DNA of 8,680 bases. Source: Dehalococcoidia bacterium (lineage in GTDB: Bacteria > Chloroflexota > Dehalococcoidia > Lucifugimonadales > SHYF01). Location: contig SHYF01000062.1 in the NCBI GenBank assembly GCA_009692985.1, positions 1-8,680 on the forward strand, given 5' to 3'. A program made the position numbers and the translations under genes. Of the stretch, positions 1 to 6,543 are shown in pieces. Under the pieces are notes generated by a model. That model did not search any database, was not told the DNA's origin, and worked only from the letters and a program-made list of their open reading frames with translations. Each line of letters begins with the position of its first letter. The first letter of the stretch is position 1.

Positions 1-23
1 ATCCGAAATGCGTCGTGGCATAG

Positions 24-55
24 GGGCATACAGGCAAACGGGCATAAAGGCAATG
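24..55. repeat. two imperfect 16-bp direct repeats
   Basis: Two adjacent units, gggcatacaggcaaac at 24-39 and gggcataaaggcaatg at 40-55, agree at 13 of 16 positions. A weaker partial match (gtggcatag) precedes them. They lie downstream of the hicB-like remnant's stop codon on the minus strand. There is no sign of function, and the rest of 1-117 holds no gene I can support. Confidence 0.35.
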
Positions 56-117
56 GCGTTCATTGGGATATGATAGGCGGCGAGTAATGGTGTGGGGTAG
101 GTGAGGCTGGCAGGGGG

Positions 118-264
118 TTACGCTGCTTCAAAGGACACGCTAAGAAGCTCGGATGCGGCTTCTCCACGCTCCAAGCGGTCGGCCAGTACACGCAGCGCCT
201 TGGCCTTAGCCGTGGCTTCCTCAGGAGTTGGCCCATAGGCCATCACACCAGGCAGGCCAGCAAT
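118..264 (-). pseudogene. HicB-family antitoxin, 5'-truncated remnant
   Basis: Read on the minus strand, this stretch ends in TAA at 120-118 and encodes a tail containing LPGVMAYGPTPEEA, then ALRVLADRLERGE. That matches the C-terminal part of HicB-like antitoxins, which have a conserved LPGV-x-x-G-x-T-x-EEA segment and a leucine-rich helix. HicB proteins normally neutralise the mRNA interferase HicA and repress their own operon. The N-terminal 20-30 residues (the first beta strands) are missing. The frame runs upstream into unrelated sequence with no ATG, GTG or TTG in a sensible place and hits a TGA near 311. No hicA is visible in 1-117. I read it as the 3' part of a gene cut by a rearrangement at about 256-266. 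That this is HicB-like is fairly secure; that it is dead is inference. Confidence 0.6.
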
Positions 265-292
265 CGAGGTAATGCCTGATTGGTATTTTTGA
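263..292 (+). pseudogene. possible 3' scar of a darT toxin gene
   Basis: Immediately upstream of the DarG gene the plus strand reads I-E-V-M-P-D-W-Y-F-stop, with TGA at 290-292, 16 nt before the darG ATG. From memory, DarT (DUF4433) DNA ADP-ribosyltransferases often end in an aromatic tail such as W-Y-F or W-Y-Y, and darT normally sits directly upstream of darG, with its stop touching or near the darG start. The open frame goes back only to about 239 (TAG at 236-238), where the sequence is already antisense to the hicB remnant. It therefore looks like the last nine or ten codons of a deleted darT. The match is very short and could be chance. Confidence 0.35.
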
Positions 293-308
293 ATACAGAG
301 CGTACACC

Positions 309-1364
309 ATGATCGAATTCAGGCAAGGTGACATTCTAGCGGCGGATGCAGAGGCGTTGGTCAACACCGTGAATTGCGTGGGGATCATGGGGCGCGGTAT
401 CGCGCTTCAATTCCGGAACACGTTCCCGGACAACTTCCGAGCATATCAAGTTGCCTGCAAACAAGGTGAGGTTCAACCGGGAAGGATGTTCCTATTCGAT
501 ACAAAGCAGCTTACTAATCCTCGGTATATAATCAACTTCCCGACGAAGCGGCATTGGCGTGGAAAGAGTCGGCTTGCCGACATCAAGGCTAGACTACCGG
601 CATTGGTGGCCGAAATCAAACGTCTGCGAATCCGCTCGATCGCGATTCCCCCATTGGCAAGTGGGCTAGGGGGACTCGATTGGAACGATATCCGACCCCT
701 TATTGTTCAAGCTTTGGCCGGAGTCCAGAATCTGAAGGCAATTGTCTTCGAACCTTTGGGAGCACCGAATCCTAAAGAGATGACAAGGTCCACCGAGGTT
801 CCGCGAATGACTCCAGGGCGCGCAGCCTTGGTGGGACTTCTCCACCGATACCTTAGAGGGCTGATGGACCCGTATGCCTCTCTACTGGAATTGCACAAGC
901 TCATGTACTTCATGCAGGAGGCTGTCGAACCGCTGAAGCTTGTCTACGTCAAAGCTATCTACGGCCCTTATTCGGAAAACCTCAGGCAAGTGTTGACCCG
1001 CATCGAAGGACATTTGATTGCTGGGTACGGAGCCGGTGGAGATGCACCAGACAAGCACATCGAGCTTGTCCCAGGAGCCGTTGAAGATGCAGAGCAATTG
1101 CTTGTAAGCCATCGTCTTACCCGCAATCGCTTCGATCGTGTGATGGACCTAGTGCAGGGCTTCGAAACGCCTTTCGGGCTTGAACTGTTGGCGACTGTTC
1201 ATTGGGTTGCTACCAGGGAAGGGGCCGCGACTATAAGCGACGTGGTAGACAAAACATATGCTTGGGGCGAGAGGAAGCGTCGCTTCTCAAGGGAACAAAT
1301 CGAACTTGCATGGAATGTGCTTCGTGCCAAGGGCTGGATGAATGCTCATTCAGCCGCCAGTTGA
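309..1364 (+). CDS. darG: DarG-type antitoxin, DNA ADP-ribosyl glycohydrolase (macro domain)
   Basis: This 351-residue protein has the full length and architecture of DarG, the antitoxin of the DarTG system. The N-terminal macro domain (about 1-155) carries the nucleotide-binding motifs NTVNCVGIMGRGIALQF at 19-35, INFPTKRHW at 75-83 and PPLASGLGG at 114-122. Asn22 and Lys80 fall where the DarG catalytic residues are expected; Lys80 corresponds to the lysine whose mutation kills Thermus DarG. The family removes ADP-ribose from thymidine in single-stranded DNA. The C-terminal domain (about 165-351, with LHKLMYFMQEA and YGPYSENLRQVL) is the part that binds DarT directly and mimics DNA. The ATG at 309 gives the usual MIEF-x-QGDIL start, although only a weak cagag precedes it. 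The odd point is that there is no darT upstream or downstream, so the antitoxin is orphaned. Confidence 0.9.
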   Translation: MIEFRQGDILAADAEALVNTVNCVGIMGRGIALQFRNTFPDNFRAYQVACKQGEVQPGRMFLFDTKQLTNPRYIINFPTKRHWRGKSRLADIKARLPALVAEIKRLRIRSIAIPPLASGLGGLDWNDIRPLIVQALAGVQNLKAIVFEPLGAPNPKEMTRSTEVPRMTPGRAALVGLLHRYLRGLMDPYASLLELHKLMYFMQEAVEPLKLVYVKAIYGPYSENLRQVLTRIEGHLIAGYGAGGDAPDKHIELVPGAVEDAEQLLVSHRLTRNRFDRVMDLVQGFETPFGLELLATVHWVATREGAATISDVVDKTYAWGERKRRFSREQIELAWNVLRAKGWMNAHSAAS

Positions 1365-1457
1365 GTGGTGACAATCATACCCCACAGCGGTAGCCGATTG
1401 CACCTCCAGCGTACTCCCTTAAAATAAAGCTGGGCAAAGCCAGATTCTGGCGCAACA

Positions 1458-1486
1458 TTGCGTATAGCCCATCCCTTGACTACAAT
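1458..1486 (+). promoter_or_regulatory. candidate promoter for the EF-G-like gene
   Basis: TTGCGT at 1458-1463 and TACAAT at 1481-1486 are separated by exactly 17 bp. The -10 box matches consensus at 5 of 6 positions and the -35 at 3 of 6. Transcription would start about 30 nt before the ATG at 1524. A TTGACT at 1476-1481 looks better as a -35, but it has no good -10 at the right distance. Confidence 0.35.
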
Positions 1487-1523
1487 GGGGCCACGCAGTA
1501 CGACCACCTGAAGGGGGTAGCCT

Positions 1524-3566
1524 ATGGCTTCATTTGATACCCAGCACCTTCGGAACGTTGCCTTCCTTTCCCACGCCGGAGGGGGATTGACCACGCTGGT
1601 AGAATCGCTCCTATTCACAACGGGAGCTATCACCCGCCTGGGAAAGGTGGAGGCAGGCACAACTGTCTCGGACTACGAGCAGGAGGAGGTCAAACGACGC
1701 ACCAGCATCCAGACATCCCTAGCGCCCTGCGTCTGGAGAGGGACCAAGGTCAACATTCTGGATACACCTGGCTATCCAGACTTCGTGGGGGAGGTGGTCT
1801 CCGCGCTGCGGGCCGCGGATGCCGCCCTGCTGGCCGTGGCGGCCCAGGCAGGGGTGGAGGTAGGCACGGAGGAGGCATGGAGCAAGTGCGAGGCGGTGGG
1901 GATGCCCCGCATAATATTTGGTAACAAGATGGACCGCGAGAATGCCGACTTCGCCCGTTCCCTGGATAGCATCCACAAGGCATTCGGCAAGAAGTGCGCC
2001 GCCATCCAGGTGCCGGTGGGAGCGCAGCAGGCGTTCCAGGGAGTCGTGAGCCTGTTGCGGCTTCCTGCCGCCATACCGCCGGCTGTTGCAGCGGAGGTTA
2101 AAAGGCTCAGAGACCTGTTGCTGGAAGCAATAGCCGACACCGATGACGATCTGGCCACCAAGTATCTGGAGGGTGAGGAGATTACGCCGGATGCCCTGAC
2201 AATTGCCTTGAAGCGAGACATCCTGGCTGGCAAGATAGTCCCGGTGCTGGCAGGCTCGGCCAGCATGTCCCTGGGCGTCAATGAGCTGCTGGATGCCATG
2301 GTAGACCTGCTGCCATCCCCCGCGGAAGCGCCGGCCGTGCAGGCCAATGCGCCTGGCGGCGATAGCCCGGTGAAGCTGGCAGCGGACTCGGCTGGCCCTC
2401 TGGCGGCCCTGGTGTTCAAGACAACGGCGGACCCGTTTGTGGGCAAGCTCTCCTACTTCAGGGTCTTCAGAGGAACCATCCGAAGCAATTCCCACGTCTG
2501 GAACGCCACCAAAGGACAGGACGAGCGAATAGGGCAGATGTTCGTTCCAGCCGGCAAGACCCAGGAGCCCACCATCGCCCTTATGGCAGGAGATATTGGG
2601 GCGGTCTCCAAACTGGCATCAACAGGCACCTGCGACACTCTGGCCCAGCGGGACCATGCGATCGTACTGCCTGCTATCCGGTTTCCAGCCCCCATATTCA
2701 CGGCAGCCATAAATCCCAAGAGCAAGGCCGACCTGGACAAGATGGCTACCTCTCTGGCGCGCCTGGTGGAGGAGGACCCCACTCTTCACATGAGCCGGGA
2801 GCTTGCCACCAGCGAGACGCTTCTGTCTGGCATGGGCGAGACACACATTGACGTGGCTGTGGAAAAGGCAAAGCGCAAGTTCGGAGTAGAGCTTGTGTCC
2901 AGCTTGCCAAAGGTGCCCTATCAGGAGACCATATCCGCAACCACCAAGACGGAGTACAAGCACAGGAAACAGTCGGGTGGCCACGGCCAGTACGGCCATG
3001 TGTTGATAGAGCTTGAGCCGATGCCGCGAGGCGAGGGGTTTGAGTTTCAGTCGCGTGTCGTTGGAGGCAACGTACCCAAGGAGTATATTCCAGCGGTTGA
3101 AAAGGGCATCGTCAAAGTGCTGCCAGAAGGTCCACTGGCTGGATATCCCGTCATGGACCTGAAGGTGGTGCTGTACGACGGCAGCTCTCACCCGGTGGAC
3201 TCATCAGGCATGGCATTTGAGATTGCCGGGGCATCCGCTTTGCGCAAGGGGATGATGGAGGCCCGTCCGGTGCTGCCGGAACCAATAATGCACCTGCGTG
3301 TGACCGTGCCCGACTCCTGCACAGGCGAGGTAATTGGAGACATGAACTCCAAGAGGGCGCGTATCCTGGGAATGACGCCTGAAGACGGTATGACTGTGGT
3401 GGAGGCCTACGCGCCTCAGTCCGAGGTCCTGCGCTACGCCAGCCAGGTGCGATCCATGACCCAGGGCCGCGGCCGGTTCACAATGACGTACGACCATTAC
3501 GAGGAGGTGCCCCAGCACCTGACTCAACGCGTAGTGGACGCGACCAAGAAGGCGATGGGAGCTTAG
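1524..3566 (+). CDS. EF-G-2-like elongation factor with altered P-loop
   Basis: At 680 residues the protein has the full EF-G layout: G domain (1 to about 265), domain II (about 290-375), III (about 388-460), IV (about 465-585, with SGGHGQYG at 484-491) and V (590-680). It belongs to the EF-G-like branch that includes Thermus EF-G-2, shown by TTGAITRLGKVEAGTTVSDY (32-51) and by DTPGY-x-DF, where Tyr84 replaces the usual switch II histidine. NKMD (134-137) and GSAS (244-247) are intact. The P-loop reads SHAGGGLTT at 16-24, so the normally invariant Lys is Leu22 (codon ttg, 1587-1589). Lys to Leu needs two base changes, so one miscall cannot explain it. AAGGGGG at 1511-1517, 6 nt before the ATG, supports the start. 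Canonical EF-G drives ribosome translocation; the role of this branch is not settled. The stop TAG is also the left edge of a repeat. Confidence 0.93.
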   Translation: MASFDTQHLRNVAFLSHAGGGLTTLVESLLFTTGAITRLGKVEAGTTVSDYEQEEVKRRTSIQTSLAPCVWRGTKVNILDTPGYPDFVGEVVSALRAADAALLAVAAQAGVEVGTEEAWSKCEAVGMPRIIFGNKMDRENADFARSLDSIHKAFGKKCAAIQVPVGAQQAFQGVVSLLRLPAAIPPAVAAEVKRLRDLLLEAIADTDDDLATKYLEGEEITPDALTIALKRDILAGKIVPVLAGSASMSLGVNELLDAMVDLLPSPAEAPAVQANAPGGDSPVKLAADSAGPLAALVFKTTADPFVGKLSYFRVFRGTIRSNSHVWNATKGQDERIGQMFVPAGKTQEPTIALMAGDIGAVSKLASTGTCDTLAQRDHAIVLPAIRFPAPIFTAAINPKSKADLDKMATSLARLVEEDPTLHMSRELATSETLLSGMGETHIDVAVEKAKRKFGVELVSSLPKVPYQETISATTKTEYKHRKQSGGHGQYGHVLIELEPMPRGEGFEFQSRVVGGNVPKEYIPAVEKGIVKVLPEGPLAGYPVMDLKVVLYDGSSHPVDSSGMAFEIAGASALRKGMMEARPVLPEPIMHLRVTVPDSCTGEVIGDMNSKRARILGMTPEDGMTVVEAYAPQSEVLRYASQVRSMTQGRGRFTMTYDHYEEVPQHLTQRVVDATKKAMGA

Positions 3567-3734
3567 GAGTGTGATGGAAAACTCTTTCGACCATCCCCCT
3601 TGCCCCCTTCCTGCCAGGAAGGGGGCAAAAGATATATCTGGGGGATACCCCCAAACCCCCACCCCTTCGGCTTCGCTCAGGGCAGGCTCCGGGGCTCTGC
3701 CCCTCTGGACTTCCCTTTTTCAGTAGCCCGTTAG
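3562..3734. repeat. G/C-hairpin intergenic repeat, copy A
   Basis: This repeat runs from the stop codon of the EF-G-like gene to just before the ribosome-binding site of the YHS gene. In order it holds an accatcccccttgcccc head, a perfect 11-bp hairpin (TGCCCCCTTCC at 3601-3611 paired with 3617-3627, loop tgcca), a ggggg-ata-ccccc hairpin near 3640-3652, the module ctcagggcaggctccg (3676-3691), a ggggc-tct-gcccc hairpin near 3691-3703, and a ctggact-x-cc tail ending in gttag. Its left 48 bp match copy C at 39 positions and its last 30 bp match at 22. The first hairpin lies 35 nt after the stop and could help end transcription, but no T-run follows it. No protein-coding function is likely. Confidence 0.8.
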
Positions 3735-3761
3735 ACCCCCACCATCCAAGGAGAAACGAGA

Positions 3762-3968
3762 GTGACAAGCCGACTTATAGGTCTTTTCCGTAGGGGCGAA
3801 ACAGCTGAGGACCCTGTGTGTCACATGCAGGTGAATGTCAAGAACCCGCCCGGTGGCACGCACGAATACAACGGGCAGACTTACTACTTCTGCGGCCCAG
3901 GCTGCCGGGTGGCCTTCTCCAAAGATCCCCAGGCCTATTTATCCGGCGAAAAGCACATGAAGATGTAA
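3762..3968 (+). CDS. small YHS-domain protein
   Basis: This is a 68-residue protein. After a basic N-terminus it has DPVCHMQV at 17-24, then NGQTYYFCGPGCRVAFSKDP at 37-56 and a Tyr-Leu end. This is the YHS pattern: DPVC-x-M, then Y-x-FC-x-x-x-C-x-x-x-F-x-x-x-P-x-x-Y. Cys20, Cys44 and Cys48 are the likely metal-binding residues. YHS modules occur alone and attached to copper ATPases and hydroxylases, and are thought to bind or pass on metal ions. The start is GTG at 3762, fixed by AAGGAG at 3748-3753 with 8 nt spacing. The C-terminal H-M-K-M might add metal ligands. It stands alone between a repeat and a convergent gene, so the context does not name a partner. The domain call is secure; the metal and role are unknown. 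Confidence 0.88.
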   Translation: MTSRLIGLFRRGETAEDPVCHMQVNVKNPPGGTHEYNGQTYYFCGPGCRVAFSKDPQAYLSGEKHMKM

Positions 3969-4044
3969 AGCTGATTGCTACTACCTGCCTGCGGAAAAGG
4001 CCGCTATCTGCCGCGTTCGTGGTGGGGTTGCTGAGCATCAAGCA

Positions 4045-5595
4045 TCATCCGCTCTTGGAAGGGCGATGGAGCAAGCGGCGCAGACCTGTGAGCAGCGACT
4101 CCAGCAGCCAAAAGAGCAGCCATGCTAGCGCGCGATATGCCGTCCACACTGCGCGCCCGACGAGGTACAAACAAAGGGCCGCCAATGCCAGCGCCGCTAT
4201 CAGTAGCGCTCCCGGCAATATCAACGGGCTGAGAAGCCGTAGCAGCCGGCGGTTGCGGTCGGCAATATCTATGGTCCGCTAGTGAATAATCTTCTGATTT
4301 TCGCCTTCATTCAGGTCAATGCCTGGCCACGGAGCAGGATTGTCGCAAATGGCCTGGACTATTCGTGGCCAGACCAAGACATCGTTCCTCCAATACGTAG
4401 TGTGGTCGTAGAGCATGTTGTCTGAGTTGATGACCATACGTTCCTTGAATTGGGCCTTGGCCACCTGGGTACATTGAAAGAACGCATTGTAAAGTGGCCC
4501 CGCAGGCACCGGGTCGTACCTGGCGTACAGGTTGACCCAAGAGAAGGCCTGCTCCGGCATGCGCAGTGAGGCAGCTACAGGACTGGTGAACCGTCGCCTT
4601 GCTGGGTTCCCTGTCTGCTGCTCGGTGATGGTGTAGGTGCGGTTCAGAGCTGCGCCTATGGTGATCCATGTTATGCGTCTGGGTCTCTGGGTGTTTGGAT
4701 TATTGCGCTCTTCCGGGTTGGCCTTGAGATGCACGTCAACAGGCCACCCTTCCGTCAGGGCATCATAGCTGATCACAGCGCCCAGGGAGTGGGAGATTAT
4801 GGTTATGGACTCGATGTCGTCGTCCTTGAGCATATCCAGGAAGGCGTCCTCAAAGGGGCGGCGTATCGCATCAGCCGCGATGGAATCGTCAAGAAAGACT
4901 TTAGCGTCGCCCAAGCTTTGCACTACGAAGGGGTAAAGTAGATTGGACAGAAAGTTCACCCCGCGCCTGAGCCACGATGTAATTCTGGTAACCCAACCAA
5001 GGCGCTGGACCAGGAGTGGCGGGCTGGGGAGCCCTCGCGTCAGGAGCAGGAGCCAGACTATTGTGAGCAGGCCGCTTCCAAGCCGTTGGACCACCTGCGC
5101 CACGAGCTTGAAAACGAAAGCCTGGTTGCGGTAAAACCGCTCGGTGCGCCTAATCTCTTTTGAGGCGGCGGGCGAAGCTGGCCCTTGGGAGGCTATGCCC
5201 TTAGAGCGCTATGGACGCTGGGACCACCCGGCCCTTCCGAAATCTTCGTTCAAAGGGTCATCCAGGATGCGGGCGATGGCAGTTATCTCTCCTGCTATGA
5301 GCGCCCTTCCCAATTTCAGCATCTGGCTGAAAGTTGGCGGGCGGAAACTGGCGGCCCAGTGAGCCTCGCGCATCCGCCACTCCGCCGCAAATCCACCTCC
5401 GGGGCCATACACCATCAGGCTGACCTCTGCGGGGCGCTCTTGTCCTGGCTTGAATCCAAGCGCAATTTCAGGCTCGAAGTCCACCTCACCGCCTTTGGAC
5501 TCCAGAAAGCCAGCCAAAGGATTGATTACCTCAGATAGGAAGTCGCCCTTTTTCTGTTCGCCAATGCCGTGGATGACTATGATGCCTCTGGCCAC
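4045..5595 (-). pseudogene. alpha/beta-hydrolase membrane protein interrupted by two in-frame TAG codons
   Basis: From GTG at 5595 (GGAGG 6 nt upstream) to TGA at 4047-4045 a single frame has 516 codons. It is broken only by TAG at 5211-5209 (codon 129) and TAG at 4281-4279 (codon 439). Codons 1-128 begin ARGIIVIHGIGEQ, the oxyanion-loop strand of a hydrolase. Codons 130-438 hold a hydrophobic stretch (174-189) and the core, with nucleophile Ser270 in SHSLG and likely Asp361 (ARYDPVP) and His398 (YDHTTYW). Codons 440-516 are not noise: two strongly hydrophobic helices (about 454-480 and 483-505) precede a basic tail. No frameshift, TAA or TGA occurs. Both TAGs fall in linkers and both are followed by a CGN codon. 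It is either a young pseudogene or a gene read through at amber codons; I cannot tell which. The substrate is unknown. Confidence 0.75.
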
Positions 5596-5638
5596 GTTGT
5601 GCCTCCCTATGTCAGGTAACTCGCCACGCAGATGCCGC

Positions 5639-6025
5639 CTATGCAGGAGGCATCTGCATCAGCTCGATCCGCACGTCGTCCGGTGCCCGGACGAAGACTA
5701 TCTTCATGCCGGTGGGCAGGGCACGCAGAGGTTCCAGTATTTCAAGTCCCTTGGGTTGCAACAGAGCAAGAAGTCCCTCCAGGTCATCTGTTTGCAGGCC
5801 GAAGTGCTCCAGGCCCAGGTGAACCTCAGCGGAACCTTTGGGCAGGTGTTGGCCTGGAGGTTGCGAAGCGACATTGAGCCTGGTACCTGCTATGTCCAGC
5901 GTCAGGGATACTCCTGCCGGAGTTTCTGTCTCCCTGACGATTGTTGCTCCCAACATGTTCACGTACCAGGCGGCGGTCTTCCTGGGATTGGTGCCCCTCA
6001 GATGGATATGATTCAATGTCAGCAT
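5639..6025 (-). CDS. VOC-superfamily protein (glyoxalase/dioxygenase fold)
   Basis: This is a 128-residue protein with the two beta-alpha-beta-beta-beta modules of the vicinal-oxygen-chelate fold. The first strand is LTLNHIHLRGTNP, followed by the helix around TAAWYVNMLGA (17-27). The second module starts near HLGLEHFGLQTDD (69-81) and ends in VRIELMQMP (118-126). His6 or His8, His74 and Glu121 are the likely metal ligands. Members include glyoxalase I, extradiol dioxygenases, epimerases and bleomycin or fosfomycin resistance proteins; the sequence does not let me choose. The ATG at 6025 has GGAGG 4 nt upstream. A weak extended -10 (TG-x-TAATAT, minus strand, 6078-6073) lies about 50 nt upstream. 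The hydrolase gene starts 43 bp after its stop on the same strand, so the two may be co-transcribed. Confidence 0.85.
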   Translation of the reverse strand: MLTLNHIHLRGTNPRKTAAWYVNMLGATIVRETETPAGVSLTLDIAGTRLNVASQPPGQHLPKGSAEVHLGLEHFGLQTDDLEGLLALLQPKGLEILEPLRALPTGMKIVFVRAPDDVRIELMQMPPA

Positions 6026-6138
6026 TGTTCCTCCCTGAAGCAGGTGTTTAGCACGGAGCGAGGTATATCGGCATATTACCAGTTGGCCGTCGCCGTGACC
6101 AGAAGCTATTTCACTCTGCTGGAATTATCCAGCTCATA

Positions 6139-6308
6139 TCCTTCGACAGGCTCATCATGCGCTGGAAATCCATGTCATTCTGAGTCTTTCGGCCCTGGGT
6201 GGGCCTCAAGGGCAGGCTCCGCGAAGAATCTAAGGCATTACAGTTTGCTAAGGCAGCGTCTTAGATTCTTCTGTCGTCCCGATTAATCGGGACTTCCTCA
6301 GAATTACA
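6139..6308. repeat. nested inverted-repeat element with 18-bp palindrome
   Basis: The outer arms ATTCTGAG (6177-6184) and CTCAGAAT (6297-6304) enclose inner 12-bp perfect arms GAAGAATCTAAG (6223-6234) and CTTAGATTCTTC (6260-6271). Between the right arms lies a perfect palindrome, GTCCCGATTAATCGGGAC, at 6276-6293. The left part contains tccttcgacaggctca (6139-6154) and ctcaagggcaggctccg (6205-6221); the second is almost the same as a module in copies A and C. I see no open frame with protein features. It resembles small non-autonomous palindromic repeats of the MITE or REP kind. No target duplication could be fixed. Confidence 0.7.
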
Positions 6309-6484
6309 GCTTGGCCCCGCTCGTGGTGAGCTCCAACCGCAGGTAGAGAGTCTCAACAGAGTCGGACCTGCCGAACCATGCGAGAGGAGTAAGGTGTGGG
6401 CTTCTTGAGTTGACAACCACATTACTCCGCTCACAAACCGGCGGTTTGACCGGTAAAACCACCCATGGAGCAGCGCGCCTTGGA
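6309..6484. other. unassigned intergenic stretch
   Basis: This holds no gene I can support. The minus strand has two overlapping open frames of 60-80 codons, but neither has a convincing ribosome-binding site, a recognisable motif or the composition of a real protein, and both run over the neighbouring promoter or repeat. A perfect 15-bp palindrome lies at 6434-6448 and is listed separately. The sequence may belong to the repeat next to it or be upstream regulatory DNA. Confidence 0.4.
6434..6448. promoter_or_regulatory. 15-bp perfect palindrome, possible operator
   Basis: CAAACCG-g-CGGTTTG has 7-bp perfect arms around a single base. It sits about 37 bp upstream of the -35 box of the promoter at 6485-6513. 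Its size and symmetry fit a dimeric regulator site, and its position would suit an activator or upstream repressor. No regulator gene lies nearby, and a hairpin role is equally possible. Confidence 0.3.
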
Positions 6485-6513
6485 TTGCTTGGTTGCGCAC
6501 TCACCCCTATAAT
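6485..6513 (+). promoter_or_regulatory. sigma-70-type promoter of the PNPOx-fold gene
   Basis: TTGCTT at 6485-6490 and a perfect TATAAT at 6508-6513 are separated by 17 bp. Transcription would begin near 6520, giving a leader of about 24 nt that contains the GGAGG site before the GTG start at 6544. This is the clearest promoter in the window. Confidence 0.6.
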
Positions 6514-6543
6514 GGCGCATGAAGAGTAAACTTGGAGGTTCCA

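Noticed and set aside
1..63. Short minus-strand frame from ATG at 63 to the window edge
   Set aside because: There are only 21 codons, across imperfect direct repeats, with no ribosome-binding site and no similarity to HicA that I can see.
1719..2495. Minus-strand open frame of 258 codons
   Set aside because: It lies inside the EF-G-like gene, whose domains are unmistakable; its His/Arg/Gly-rich translation has no motif.
3562..3734. CRISPR array or intrinsic terminator in the hairpin-rich intergenic repeats
   Set aside because: There are no regularly spaced identical repeats with unique spacers, and the stems lack a following T-run, so neither call is supported as such.
3478..3768. Minus-strand open frame through repeat copy A with a 'SPEGQSPGACPERSRR' translation
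   Set aside because: This is the usual spurious translation of the G/C-hairpin repeat; it overlaps the EF-G-like gene and differs in copies B and C as non-coding repeats do.
3818..4282. Plus-strand open frame of 154 codons after and over the YHS gene
   Set aside because: It is out of frame with the YHS gene, has no ribosome-binding site and a low-complexity Ser/Arg composition, and mirrors the hydrophobic tail of the minus-strand hydrolase.
4279..5103. Treating codons 165-438 of the hydrolase as a separate gene with its own start
   Set aside because: The GTG at 5103 has no ribosome-binding site, and the coding pattern continues upstream in the same frame back to the TAG and beyond, so it is a piece of the larger gene.
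4045..5595. Genome-wide reassignment of TAG to an amino acid
   Set aside because: The EF-G-like, PNPOx-fold and YkvA genes all stop at TAG at the normal family length, so TAG works as a stop here; only local readthrough remains possible.
6261..6504. Two overlapping minus-strand open frames of 66 and 79 codons
   Set aside because: Neither has protein motifs or a credible start, and they run over the inverted repeat and the plus-strand promoter.
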